In this document: piece by piece, positions 8,493-19,373 of the stretch
Numbering within the stretch: the first letter of the stretch is position 1
How the letters are laid out: each line of letters begins with the position of its first letter
DNA from: Bryobacterales bacterium
Lineage (GTDB): Bacteria > Acidobacteriota > Terriglobia > Bryobacterales > Bryobacteraceae
Direction of reading: 5' to 3'
Assembly: GCA_020854055.1 (NCBI GenBank)
Contig: JADZGD010000011.1
Coordinates: 81,752-145,751 of the forward strand
DNA: 64,000 nucleotides
Translations under genes and position numbers: made by a program
The notes under the pieces: generated by a model
What the model saw: only the letters and a program-made list of their open reading frames with translations
What the model was told of the DNA's origin: nothing
Databases searched by the model: none

Positions 8493-10826
8493 TCATCTCA
8501 CGCTCGCGGTCCGGCTGGTGTGTTTCTTCCTGTGTGAGCGGGCGGTGGCGGCTTTTCGGGACCGCTTCACGGTTTTCGCGTGGGTTTTCACCTTGTGCTT
8601 GCCGGCGATCCTGCGTTTCGCGGCCGGCTCAGGAGAATTGGATACCTTCTTGACAACCACCGGAATGTCAGGCGCCGCGTTCAATGCCGCATGAGCGTTC
8701 TCGCCATACAGCCGGCGGTACACGTCGGCATTACGCATCACCATCTGCACATAGTTCCGTGTCTCGGTGAATGGAATTGTTTCCACGAACTCGGCTGGCT
8801 CCCGGAAATCGAACCACGTCCTCCAGTTCACGACACGGGACTTGCCGGCATTGTAGGAGGCCAGGGCCGATTCCCACTGCCCCTCCAAGGCATCGAGCAG
8901 CATCCGGACATAAAGCGTCCCCAACTTCAGGTTGATCTCGGGGCTGAACAGCATCGAGGCGCGAAAATGATGGATACCGGCCTTGCGGCTGATACTGCGG
9001 CCGGTGGAGGGCAGCACCTGCGTCAAGCCGTAAGCTTTCGACCGGGACACTGCCGCCGGATTAAATTCCGATTCCTGCCGTACCAACGCGGCAACCATGT
9101 AGGGATCGAGTGAATGGGCCCTGCTGTTGCGCGCCAGTTCGTTCTTGAACGGCAGAGGAAATGCCAAACGCCAGAATGACGCCGGAGCCGCATTGAGTGG
9201 CATATACAGATAGTTCGGAGCCAAGGCCTTGATCCACCGAAGGCCCTGGGAAGGATTCCCTTCGCGGACCGAGCGTTGGGCCAGTTCCTGGGCAAGCAGA
9301 TGCCCCTGAGCGCCGTTTTTAGCGCCAAATCGCATCTCGCCTTCAGCCAGATCGTTCAAACCCGCCTGATAAAGCAAGCGGCATCGTTCAATGCGGAGTT
9401 CGGTGGCCGCGCTGGGGTGAAATCCGCCAAAGTCGGGGTGCGGAAAGCTGACTCTGGCAAGGAACTCCTGAACGCCGGGCGCGGCGCCGGCGCGCGCCAG
9501 CACCGTGCTGCCGAGGCGCCGGCGGCTGAGAATTCCGTAGTAGAAATTCGGATAGTTATCCGAGGCCGCCCGGTAATAGGCTCTTGCGGCGGCATAGTCC
9601 TTAGACGATTCGCTAATGCGGCCCAGGTAATAGAGAGCGCCCACCGCCTTGTCGTCGGCCGGAAAATGCAGCACATGGTAGCGCAGGCGGTCCATCGCTC
9701 CAGTGCGGTTCTCCAGGTACTGATTCCAGGCCACCTTCCAGTGGCAATAAGCAGCCTGCGGACCGTCGGGAAACGACTCGTAATACGCCTTAAACAGCGG
9801 CAAATAAGAAGCGGGTTGATTCTTGACAACGAAATAGTTGCCCACGCTGACCAGCGCGTCGCGCCGCCAGACGGAACCCGGATACTTTTCACCCAGTTGG
9901 CCGGTCCAGGCGAGCATTTCGTCGCTGCGGTCGAGACGGCGGGCGCAGTTAGCCAGATAATAGAGACGCTCGGCATCGGCCTCCGCGCCATCGGTGCGCA
10001 AGTCCCGGAGATAGCGGTAGGCCGCGCCCGACTCGCCGCCAAAGTAATCGGCGGCTCCCAGGCGAACCCGCGCCAGTTCCCGGTTTTCTCCGTTGGTGGT
10101 GGAGATGAGTGCGGTGAGTTCGCGCTTGGCGCGGGCAGTCTCGCCCGTCTCGACCAGCGTCTGAACCCTGGCCAGAACGGTCTTTGCGTCAGGTTGCGGG
10201 TAGGAATCGCCCAGAGACGCGCGCAGGCGGGCGAGCGCGGCATCGGCCTCGGCCGCTTCCGGCGAAGTGGGAAACTGATAAAAAATCTGCTGGTAGGCCA
10301 GTGCGGCTGCGCGCCCCTCGCCAGATGCTTCGATTGCCGCAGCCAGCACAATGTCCGCCTGTGGACGCTGCAACCGGACCCAATACGAGCGTACAAGTTT
10401 AGCGGCGCCGGCCGCATCACCCGATTGGAGCCTGGCTTGAGCCGCCAGCAGCACCGCCCGCGAGGTCAACGGCGAGGGCGGATCCATCGTCCAGACTGTT
10501 TCCAATGTGCCGCTGGCGGCGGTAAAGCTCTGCTGTTGAAACAACGCCTGCCCCAGAAAGAACGAGGTGTAATCCTCCAACCGCGGCAGAGACTTCCGCG
10601 CCAGTTCAAGAGCTTGCGCCGCCCGTCCCGGCTCTTTGGCGTCGAGGTACCGGACGCCGCTCGCCAGTGAACTGAGCCCGGCGGCGGTTCGTTTCGCGCC
10701 CGGTTCTGGCGCGGCGGCGATCGAAACAGCTAGAAAACCGCACAGCAGCGACAAGACAACGACGCCGCGGGCGCCGTCAGGCCAGCGGACCGGGATATGT
10801 CGGGCCCATAAGTGCAGGGTCATCAT
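8493..10826 (-). CDS. Soluble lytic murein transglycosylase (Slt-like)
   Basis: 777 aa from ATG 10826; a TTG at 10844 is also possible. The N-terminus has a basic region followed by a hydrophobic stretch (VVVLSLLCGFLAVSIAAA), an export signal. Residues about 40-530 are alpha-solenoid/TPR-like repeats as in Slt70. The SLT catalytic domain follows, with the catalytic Glu in VRQESEFNP around residue 580, then GLTQVLPSTG, ASYNAGKSRV and ETRNYVQ. A Lys/Arg-rich tail ends the protein. It cleaves the MurNAc-GlcNAc bond to give anhydro-muropeptides in the periplasm. Its start overlaps the end of the upstream gene by about 50 bases, which suggests coupled translation. Confidence 0.9.
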   Translation of the reverse strand: MMTLHLWARHIPVRWPDGARGVVVLSLLCGFLAVSIAAAPEPGAKRTAAGLSSLASGVRYLDAKEPGRAAQALELARKSLPRLEDYTSFFLGQALFQQQSFTAASGTLETVWTMDPPSPLTSRAVLLAAQARLQSGDAAGAAKLVRSYWVRLQRPQADIVLAAAIEASGEGRAAALAYQQIFYQFPTSPEAAEADAALARLRASLGDSYPQPDAKTVLARVQTLVETGETARAKRELTALISTTNGENRELARVRLGAADYFGGESGAAYRYLRDLRTDGAEADAERLYYLANCARRLDRSDEMLAWTGQLGEKYPGSVWRRDALVSVGNYFVVKNQPASYLPLFKAYYESFPDGPQAAYCHWKVAWNQYLENRTGAMDRLRYHVLHFPADDKAVGALYYLGRISESSKDYAAARAYYRAASDNYPNFYYGILSRRRLGSTVLARAGAAPGVQEFLARVSFPHPDFGGFHPSAATELRIERCRLLYQAGLNDLAEGEMRFGAKNGAQGHLLAQELAQRSVREGNPSQGLRWIKALAPNYLYMPLNAAPASFWRLAFPLPFKNELARNSRAHSLDPYMVAALVRQESEFNPAAVSRSKAYGLTQVLPSTGRSISRKAGIHHFRASMLFSPEINLKLGTLYVRMLLDALEGQWESALASYNAGKSRVVNWRTWFDFREPAEFVETIPFTETRNYVQMVMRNADVYRRLYGENAHAALNAAPDIPVVVKKVSNSPEPAAKRRIAGKHKVKTHAKTVKRSRKAATARSHRKKHTSRTASVR

Positions 10827-11856
10827 TTGCCAGTGTCCGTACAAGTTCCTGATGAAGATAATCGACCATAGTCGGCGTTGACGTCATATACTGCCTCCGG
10901 AAATTCGCTCTTGCCAGTTCGATCTCGCTATGAAGCACATCGAAGAGCCGCCTCTCCATCCGCCCCTTCTTCACCGCCTGTGCTTTGTAGAGCCGGATTT
11001 CGGCGACCTGAACGCGCGCCAGGCGTTGCGCTCTCATGTGCAACTCGCGGTCAGCCGCGCTCAACGCCGCCCAATCGGGATTCGCCGGTATAACGGGCGC
11101 GTCCGAGGTGGTAATCCGAATCAGATCCGCGCCGCCCGAAGCCGCCGAAGCCCCCGCAGCCGCCGTCGCCGGAGCCAGCGCCGCGTTGCTGATCAATTCA
11201 ATCGCGCTGACCTCCACGGGTTGCTCAACATAGATGACGCCACCGGCCGCGCGGCGGTTGCCAATGGGGAAGATATAAACCTTTTCGGATCCCGATTCAC
11301 CCAACGCCTCGATCAGCGGCTCGGAGAGTTCGCCCGCGCTACGGACGGCAATTGTCACCTCGCTGGTCGTGATCGCGCTGTCGATGGCGGCGGCAAGGGC
11401 GATTGCAAACTCCTTTCCCGGCATGCGATCGGCGTTCTCGAAGCCCCGCGCGGCCTCACAGCGGAACCGCTGGCCGTGCACGCTGAAGACAGCCACCCGC
11501 GCGGCATGGGGCTCACAAGCGCCGGCCAGCGCCCGCCAGAATCCGGCTGGCTCCTGGGCGTTGTGCATCCGCCGCAGCGCCTGGTTGAGCGTCTCTACCT
11601 GCTGGCGGCGCGCCTCTTTGCTGCGCGCCTCGATGCCCGCTTCCACCTGTTCGGCCAGCGTCCTGCGATACGCACCCTCAAGCTGGGCGCCAAGCTCGCT
11701 GAAGCGGTCTTCAAACACTTTCTCGATTTGCTGTTTCCAACCGCCCGCCAGTTCTTCCTGAATGCGCTCCACCTGCAGTTGCCACACGGCGGCAAGCTGA
11801 TCGCGCGCCGTATCCCTGGCATCCTGTATCGCTGTGGAAAGAGGCGTGGGTTCCAT
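10777..11856 (-). CDS. Unknown coiled-coil protein, 359 aa
   Basis: No named family recognised. Residues 5-110 are a long heptad-rich coiled coil; about 110-240 alternate strands and helices like a degenerate GAF/sensor fold (ARVAVFSVHG, KVYIFPIGNRRAAGGVIYV); an Ala-rich linker follows; and residues 285-359 form a helical tail with the striking segment PTMVDYLHQELVRTLANDDP. No signal peptide or membrane segment, so it is cytoplasmic or peripheral. It lies between the AsmA-like gene and the transglycosylase and overlaps the latter, which suggests a role linked to the envelope, but this is inference. Confidence 0.7.
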   Translation of the reverse strand: MEPTPLSTAIQDARDTARDQLAAVWQLQVERIQEELAGGWKQQIEKVFEDRFSELGAQLEGAYRRTLAEQVEAGIEARSKEARRQQVETLNQALRRMHNAQEPAGFWRALAGACEPHAARVAVFSVHGQRFRCEAARGFENADRMPGKEFAIALAAAIDSAITTSEVTIAVRSAGELSEPLIEALGESGSEKVYIFPIGNRRAAGGVIYVEQPVEVSAIELISNAALAPATAAAGASAASGGADLIRITTSDAPVIPANPDWAALSAADRELHMRAQRLARVQVAEIRLYKAQAVKKGRMERRLFDVLHSEIELARANFRRQYMTSTPTMVDYLHQELVRTLANDDPALMGPTYPGPLA

Positions 11857-11911
11857 GGAGGCATTACTATTTTAGCCCAGCCCCTTCCCATTTAGTCTTG
11901 AACGGGAAACT

Positions 11912-14221
11912 TCAGGGAGTTTTTCCGGCCGCGCCGTTGCGCGTGGCCGGGACCGCCACCGCCGGGACTGCCGGCTCGATGGCAAATGGAAAGAGCGTGA
12001 GTGTAAGTGGCAATTGCCTGGAGCCGCTGGCCAGATCCGCTCTTATCTGGCCGTCACCGGCAAGCGAGGCCTTGCCCTCGAACCTGACCCCATCAATCGA
12101 CGCGCGTACGCCTGCCAATCGCAGCCGCGACAGCAGCGCGCCGGCTCCAACGCCGCTCGTTTCGAAATCCGACGCGATCGATGCATCGCCAAGCCGGGTT
12201 TCCACCGCGTCCACGAACGCGAGGCCATGGTACATGGGAACGTTTCCGCTCAGATCGGCGCTCAACGTACCGCCGATCGGGTTGCCATCGAGGCTGGCTT
12301 CGGCGCCCAGCAGTTGAGCGTGAACGCCATCCCAGATGACATCGGCGTGCAGATCGGTCACCAGCGTCCCTCCGGCGCGGAGGCTCCCCACCATCACGGT
12401 ACCCGCGGCACGGCGCTGCTTCAACCATTCGGGAATGGATGCGCGGCCGATACGCAGGGTGCGCGAAAGGAATCCCTGGGAACGCTGGAGCGATGGCAGC
12501 AACAGGCGTTCGATGTCGGCGGCATGCGCCTCGGGCAGAACCAGGCGGAAGCGATGCGGCCGCGTATACCCGGGTTCATAGCGGTATTCGCCTTCGAAAT
12601 TGAGTTTGCCGGCCCTGCCGCGGATGCGGCTCATCCCGAGGCGGGTTCCACTGATCGAAACGGCGGCCGAGTCCAGGTGAACATCACCGGCGATCCCTGG
12701 TACGGCCACGCTGGCGTCATGCACCTCGAAAACCCCCGTCCACTCCGGCGGATCATCACCCTCGGCCACGTAGCGCAGGAATCCCCGCCAGGTTCCCGCC
12801 GGGCAATTGTCCAGAAGCGGCAGGCGCCCGGCGCCCAGCAGCTCACCGGTTCCCGTGCGAAGGTCGGAGATACGAAATGCCGGCGTCGAGATCTTCACCG
12901 AAAGCGCGCGCGCCGATGGCCGGAAGAGCCCCTCAACCACAGCCTTCTCCTCCCGGTGCAACAACAACGTGGCCGGATCGAGACGGATCTCGCCGCCGGC
13001 GATATTAATGCGCGCCGAGGCGATCCGCATGGGATCGGTGCCGGGAACCTCGAGCGAGGCATCCGACAAATTCACCTGTCCCCGAAGTCCCCCATCGGAC
13101 GAGCAGGCCAACTCCCCGTTCAACTTGCCGTCCCCGGAGGCGCGCGGCGGCAGCGCCACCCCCATGTGCCGCGCCACTTCAATCAACGCCGCCGCCGGAA
13201 AATCCTGCGCCGTGGCGGTAATGGCCCAGTGGGGCGTGGTCAGGTAGTTGGAGGCTTCCACGCGGACCCCCAGGGGCAGGTCCTTGCCGTCTGAGCGGCC
13301 GGACTGCAACGCGACCCGTTGATGGCGAAGATCGATGGTCCCGGCGTAGTCCAGCGGCCAGGCTTCGCCTTTGGGAGGCAGCAGATCCCAGCGGTGGATG
13401 TCGTAGATCTGTAGTTGGCCGCTTACCTTCACATTCGAGACTGGGCCCGAAAGGCGCGCCTGCGACGCGAGTTCGCCATGCACGCCCACGTCCCGGCCGG
13501 CAATCAGGGTCATCACATCGGCGATGTTGCTGCGATCCAACTGGATATCAAACTGGACCCGGGGTTCACCGGCGGTGGAGTGCAACCAGCGGCCATTGGC
13601 AATCAGGCGGCCGAAACCCTGGGCGGGACGGTCGGTCCTTCCGGGAGAGCCGGAAAAGCGCAGTTCCAGCGCGCCGCCGTCTTCCCAGATGTCGAAGTCG
13701 GCATCGGTCAGGTAATAGACCGATTTCAGCGTGCCGAACTGAAAATCAACACGCCCGGAACGGACCTGGATTTCCGGCAGCGCCGCCGCGGATGACCCGC
13801 TGCCGCGCGGCCGGCCGAGTTCGCTTGCCAGCAATTGCTGGACATTCCACGGGCCATCGGCCAGTTTGACCAGGTTCAGGGTCGGCTCCACCAGCCGCAA
13901 CGACGAGAAACGGAGATTTCCCGCCAGCAGGCTGGTAAGGCTGACCCGCGCGTCCAGCGTGTCCACGTAGGCAAACGGCGCCAGACCGTGCGTCGGCGCC
14001 TCGCCGATAAGGACATCGTTGACAGTGAAACCAGGACCGTGGAACAGGCTGAAATGTACCTTGCCGATCTCGACCTTGCGGTGAAGCGAGGTTTCGAGTG
14101 CCTGGCGGATCCGCGCGCCAAAACGATCGGCCGAAAGATATTCCGTGGCGGCCGTCAGAAGCGCCAGCAGACCGAGCGCGACGGCCAGGCCGGTACGGAC
14201 AAATCGTTTGGCGCGAGTCAT
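11912..14221 (-). CDS. AsmA-family envelope protein
   Basis: 769 aa. One N-terminal membrane anchor (residues about 9-28) is followed by the typical AsmA start: DRFGARIRQALETSLHRKVEIGKV, then GPGFTVNDVLIGE and a long run of beta-strands (groove-like repeats) to a hydrophobic C-terminus. AsmA-like proteins are inner-membrane-anchored, span the periplasm, and are implicated in lipid transport to the outer membrane, which fits a Gram-negative cell. The start overlaps the stop of the MocA-like gene by 4 bases (ATGA), so translation is probably coupled. The specific cargo is not known. Confidence 0.82.
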   Translation of the reverse strand: MTRAKRFVRTGLAVALGLLALLTAATEYLSADRFGARIRQALETSLHRKVEIGKVHFSLFHGPGFTVNDVLIGEAPTHGLAPFAYVDTLDARVSLTSLLAGNLRFSSLRLVEPTLNLVKLADGPWNVQQLLASELGRPRGSGSSAAALPEIQVRSGRVDFQFGTLKSVYYLTDADFDIWEDGGALELRFSGSPGRTDRPAQGFGRLIANGRWLHSTAGEPRVQFDIQLDRSNIADVMTLIAGRDVGVHGELASQARLSGPVSNVKVSGQLQIYDIHRWDLLPPKGEAWPLDYAGTIDLRHQRVALQSGRSDGKDLPLGVRVEASNYLTTPHWAITATAQDFPAAALIEVARHMGVALPPRASGDGKLNGELACSSDGGLRGQVNLSDASLEVPGTDPMRIASARINIAGGEIRLDPATLLLHREEKAVVEGLFRPSARALSVKISTPAFRISDLRTGTGELLGAGRLPLLDNCPAGTWRGFLRYVAEGDDPPEWTGVFEVHDASVAVPGIAGDVHLDSAAVSISGTRLGMSRIRGRAGKLNFEGEYRYEPGYTRPHRFRLVLPEAHAADIERLLLPSLQRSQGFLSRTLRIGRASIPEWLKQRRAAGTVMVGSLRAGGTLVTDLHADVIWDGVHAQLLGAEASLDGNPIGGTLSADLSGNVPMYHGLAFVDAVETRLGDASIASDFETSGVGAGALLSRLRLAGVRASIDGVRFEGKASLAGDGQIRADLASGSRQLPLTLTLFPFAIEPAVPAVAVPATRNGAAGKTP

Positions 14222-14805
14222 TCCTCTTCGAGCGAACCTTCTTGCACGAGCCGGAGGTAATCCGCCGGATCATCCACATCCAACAGAATGCCAGGATCAT
14301 CGGTATCCAGGTAGCGGGCCGCGTGGCGATGGATCACGTCCCGAGCCGAAGCATCATCGGCTAGCGCCATAATCTCGCCGGCCAGAGCGGCTGAAATGCC
14401 CACCGGATGGCCGTGGCGATTCTGGTATCGCGGCACCACCAGGCTGGCTCCTTCGCGAAGCGCGGCCGCCACCGCGCCGGCGGTCGAGGACAAAACCGCG
14501 GGATAATCGAGCGGGCTGAAGATAACGGCACCGCCGGCGATGGCCGCCAGGCCCGTCCGCAGTGAACTCAACTGGCCCCGCGCGGGGTCGGGATTCACCA
14601 CGAAGCGCGCCATGCCGGCGCGTTCAAGGGATGCCCGGATGCCATCAGCCTGCTCGCCGAGAACGACAATCACCTCATCCGAGCAGGCCGACAGCAGACC
14701 GATCATGCGGTCGAGAAAGGACTCCCCGCGATAGCGAAGAAGCGCCTTGGGCCGGCCCATCCTGACAGAGGCTCCGGCCGCGAGAATGAGCCCGGTTACG
14801 GTCAC
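14218..14805 (-). CDS. MocA-like nucleotidyltransferase
   Basis: 195 aa from GTG 14805, whose last bases overlap the xdhC stop (GTGA). An upstream frame to 14862 lies inside xdhC and is rejected. The N-terminus has the MobA-like NTP-transferase signature LILAAGASVRMGRPKALL, with the nucleotide-binding glycine/arginine and lysine. Later come IFSPLDYPAV, the metal-binding aspartate motif, and NRHGHPVGIS. MocA proteins add CMP to molybdopterin to form the cytosine dinucleotide cofactor of xanthine-dehydrogenase-type enzymes. Pairing with xdhC supports this. No molybdenum hydroxylase gene is in the window. Confidence 0.82.
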   Translation of the reverse strand: MTVTGLILAAGASVRMGRPKALLRYRGESFLDRMIGLLSACSDEVIVVLGEQADGIRASLERAGMARFVVNPDPARGQLSSLRTGLAAIAGGAVIFSPLDYPAVLSSTAGAVAAALREGASLVVPRYQNRHGHPVGISAALAGEIMALADDASARDVIHRHAARYLDTDDPGILLDVDDPADYLRLVQEGSLEEE

Positions 14806-15638
14806 TTGAGCAGCGCGCGGGTGGACGCGCTCGCCATCAGCGAGAGCGACAACGAGCGCCAATCAGAGGCCGCCCCGCGCCGAACGGCAATCATCTCGGC
14901 GGCCACCGAGATGGCGATCTCCTCCGGCGTGACCGCGCCGACATCCAAACCCATGGGGGCGTGAAGATTTTCAAATGCCGCGCGCGGTATCCCTTCTTGC
15001 TCCAACTCCTTGATGATGCCGATCACTTTGCGTTTGCTGCCCACCATGGCGATATAGCGCGCCGGCGTGGAGACGGCCAATTTGAGCACCCGCATATCGT
15101 CGCGATGGCCGCGGGTGACGATGATGATGTAGCTGCTCTCGTTGATCTCCAGTCCCGGGAAAACGGACTCGTATTCGCCGCTCAACACCTGGTCGGCATC
15201 GGGGAATCGCTCACGGGTGGCGAACTGCTCGCGATCGTCCACCACAGTGACGCGAAATCCCGCCAGTTCCGCCACGCGCGCCAGGCTGCGGGAGATGTGG
15301 CCGGCTCCGAAAATGAAGGCCGAGGGCAAAGGCAAAATAGGCTCCACGTACACGTCAAGCTGTCCGCCGCAGATTAGGCCATTGTCATAGGCGGCATCCT
15401 GGCCGAGGTTGAAGCTGAGCCGGCGCGGCTTCTCCGTGTCCATCACTTCGCGGGCGGCGCTCCAGACCTCTGCCTCAACGCATCCTCCGCCAATGGTTCC
15501 GGCGATGGAACCGTCTTCGCGGATCAGGATCCTGGCGCCTGGATAGCTGGGAATCGAGCCGCGCACGCCGACGATTGTCGCCAGCGCGCACTTCTGGCCC
15601 TTGCGGCGAAGCGTTACCAACTCTTCGAATACATCCAT
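14802..15638 (-). CDS. XdhC-family cofactor maturation protein
   Basis: 278 aa. Both halves of the family are visible: the N-terminal domain with CALATIVGVRGSIP, GTIGGGCVE and CGGQLDVYVEP, and a C-terminal Rossmann domain starting FIFGAGHISRSLA with DDR at the strand end, then VTRGHRDD and MVGSKRK. XdhC proteins bind the molybdenum cofactor, promote its sulfuration and insert it into xanthine-dehydrogenase-family enzymes. It is the first gene of a probable operon, with a 4-base overlap to the MocA-like gene. The upstream 15639-15802 region must carry divergent promoters with purS. Confidence 0.88.
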   Translation of the reverse strand: MDVFEELVTLRRKGQKCALATIVGVRGSIPSYPGARILIREDGSIAGTIGGGCVEAEVWSAAREVMDTEKPRRLSFNLGQDAAYDNGLICGGQLDVYVEPILPLPSAFIFGAGHISRSLARVAELAGFRVTVVDDREQFATRERFPDADQVLSGEYESVFPGLEINESSYIIIVTRGHRDDMRVLKLAVSTPARYIAMVGSKRKVIGIIKELEQEGIPRAAFENLHAPMGLDVGAVTPEEIAISVAAEMIAVRRGAASDWRSLSLSLMASASTRALLK

Positions 15639-15802
15639 ACCGGCGCCACTCGAATTTTAACATCCCCGGTATGGCCCGGCAGGCCGGAATCAGGTACTCA
15701 ACGCCACCGAATCCCCCTCCAAATGACGGTTGGTTCCAGTCCGTACCGGAACTGGAGTACGGCAGGTGGTGGGAGTCCCTGGTCTCTTACAATAAGGGAT
15801 AT

Positions 15803-16051
15803 ATGAAAGCGCGTGTGTACGTGTCTCCCAAGACGACCGTTCTCGACCCTCAAGGACAAACCATCCAATCCGCATTAAACGGAATGGGGTTCCGCGATGT
15901 CGCCAGCGTACGGCAGGGAAAGTTCTTCGAACTCACACTCAAACAAGGCGCCGACCCGAAACAGGCGGCCGCCGACGTGAACACCATGGCGCGCGACGTT
16001 CTGGCAAATCCGGTAATCGAAGATTTCCGGGTGGAATTTATCGACGACTAA
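15803..16051 (+). CDS. purS: PurS subunit of FGAM synthase
   Basis: 82 aa, the usual PurS size, starting at ATG 15803 (MKARVYVSPK) with AAGGGAT just upstream; the frame runs further 5' only as leader sequence. Motifs are VLDPQGQTIQSAL, GFRDVASVRQGKFFEL and a C-terminal ANPVIEDFRVE. PurS links PurL and PurQ in the ATP-dependent conversion of FGAR to FGAM in purine synthesis. PurQ and PurL are not next to it; glmS follows 29 bases later on the same strand, an unusual pairing. Confidence 0.9.
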   Translation: MKARVYVSPKTTVLDPQGQTIQSALNGMGFRDVASVRQGKFFELTLKQGADPKQAAADVNTMARDVLANPVIEDFRVEFIDD

Positions 16052-16080
16052 ACACCGAGTAATCGGGAGAGGGGGCGGGG

Positions 16081-17933
<1,853 letters not shown>

Positions 17934-17934
<1 letters not shown>

Positions 17935-18353
17935 TGCGCCAGGCAGTGGCCGGGATCGTGGTGGCAACCCGCGGCAAGGGGCTTTATGAATGTACCGGCG
18001 AGGTGGCCGCCTGGCTGGCCGAACAGGGCATCCACACCGGCCTGTTGACGCTGTTCATCCGGCACACCTCCGCCTCGCTGGTAATTCAGGAGAACGCCGA
18101 CCCCGACGTAATCCGCGACCTCAACGATTACTTCGGCCGCATCGCGCCCGACAACGACCCGCATTACCGGCACACCATCGAAGGGCCCGACGACATGCCG
18201 GCCCATGTGCGCGCCGCCTTGACCGGAGTTCAGCTCAGCATCCCGGTGATCGCCGGGCGCCTGGCGTTGGGCGCCTGGCAGGGGATCTACGTATTCGAAC
18301 ACCGGTCAAAACCCCACCAGCGGAGCGTGGCCCTGCATTTATCCGGCGAATGA
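17934..18353 (+). CDS. YjbQ-family protein (thiamine phosphate synthase-like)
   Basis: 139 aa from ATG 17934, overlapping the glmS stop by one base (TGATG), so translation is coupled. It carries the conserved UPF0047/YjbQ pattern: LFIRHTSASLVIQENADPDV, then a His-rich HYRHTIEGPDDMPAHVR and a GTWQGI-type end (LGAWQGIYVFEHR). Some members show thiamine-phosphate-synthase side activity; the physiological role is unknown. The metal-binding histidines are kept. Its coupling to glmS is probably lineage-specific. Confidence 0.88.
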
Positions 18354-18371
18354 TACCGCGATCGAGTATCA
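18351..18371. promoter_or_regulatory. Near-palindromic site before aldo/keto reductase
   Basis: TGATAC (18351-18356) and GTATCA (18366-18371) are exact inverted repeats, and the 9 bases between contain the palindrome CGATCG. The site begins at the stop codon of the YjbQ gene and lies 25 bases before the next start. It could be an operator or a weak terminator; there is no following T-run. Confidence 0.3.
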
Positions 18372-18396
18372 TAATCGACGGTGAGGAACACATTCA

Positions 18397-19365
18397 ATGA
18401 GCATCACCAGGCGTGATTTCATGGAAATTGCCGCGCTCGGCGGCTTGGCTGTCAACGCTGCCACCGGCGCCGCGGTGGATACCAAGACCGGGATGCCGAC
18501 CAGGATCCTGGGAAAAACCGGAGCCCGGGTGTCCATACTGGCCTTCGGCTGCGGCAGCCGCTTCCTCATGTACAAGGAAGAAGACAAAGCGCTGGAGGCG
18601 CTGAACCGGGCGCTCAACCTGGGTATCACCTACATAGATACCGCCTACGGCTACGGCAACGGCGAGAGCGAGACGCGCGTGGGCAAGGTATTGAAGGCCC
18701 GCGGCGGCAAACAGGGACTGTGGCTGGCGACCAAGGTCAACGTCCGCGACGCGGACGGAGCGATGCGGATTATAGAGGGAAGCCTGAAGCGCCTTCAGGT
18801 TCCACAAGTGGACCTGATCCACGTGCACGCGCTCGGCGGTGAAGACGACCTGGCAAAAGCCGAAGCCAAAGATGGCGTAATCAAGCTGCTCTACAAGCTG
18901 CGCGGCCAGAAAGTGACGCGGTTTATCGGTGTCACCTGTCATGCCGATCCGCTGGTGTTACAGAAAGCGCTGGAACACAACGACTTCGATTGCACCCAGA
19001 TGGCGCTCAACGCCGCCCGGCAAGGGCAGGCAAAACTCGCCCCTGGGCGGCACGACCATTTCGAGACGACGGCGCTGGTGACGGCCAAGAAGAAAAACAT
19101 GGGCGTGACGGCGATGAAGGTCTTCGCCCAGGAGAAGCTGCTGGGTGGAGCGCCGGTGGAAAAACTGATCCGCTACTCGATGTCCCTGCCGGTGGCGGCG
19201 GCGGTGATCGGCATGCCGTCGCTGGCGATGATCGAAGAGAACATCCGCATCGCGAAGGGCTTCCAACCGTTGTCACACCCGGAAATGGAGAGTCTCTCGC
19301 ACGAACTGGCCACCAGATACAAGGCGGCCATCGACCGCCACTTCGCCGATCATCAGGACTGCTGA
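18397..19365 (+). CDS. Tat-exported aldo/keto reductase
   Basis: 322 aa, with GAGGAA 8 bases before ATG. The N-terminus is a twin-arginine signal (TRRDFMEIAALGGLAVNAATGAA). The aldo/keto reductase barrel follows: GCGSRF loop, Asp81 and Tyr86 (DTAYGYGNGESE), Lys113 (ATKVN) and a His in LIHVHA (142/144), giving the catalytic tetrad. Typical enzymes use NADPH, which is normally absent outside the cytoplasm; Tat export with cofactor bound, or a changed role, must be considered. It converges on ftsZ with only 8 bases between stops. Confidence 0.87.
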   Translation: MSITRRDFMEIAALGGLAVNAATGAAVDTKTGMPTRILGKTGARVSILAFGCGSRFLMYKEEDKALEALNRALNLGITYIDTAYGYGNGESETRVGKVLKARGGKQGLWLATKVNVRDADGAMRIIEGSLKRLQVPQVDLIHVHALGGEDDLAKAEAKDGVIKLLYKLRGQKVTRFIGVTCHADPLVLQKALEHNDFDCTQMALNAARQGQAKLAPGRHDHFETTALVTAKKKNMGVTAMKVFAQEKLLGGAPVEKLIRYSMSLPVAAAVIGMPSLAMIEENIRIAKGFQPLSHPEMESLSHELATRYKAAIDRHFADHQDC

Positions 19366-19373
19366 TCGCGCAA

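Noticed and set aside
9276..10670. 464-codon open frame antisense to the lytic transglycosylase
   Set aside because: Mirror of the TPR-like region; no family features.
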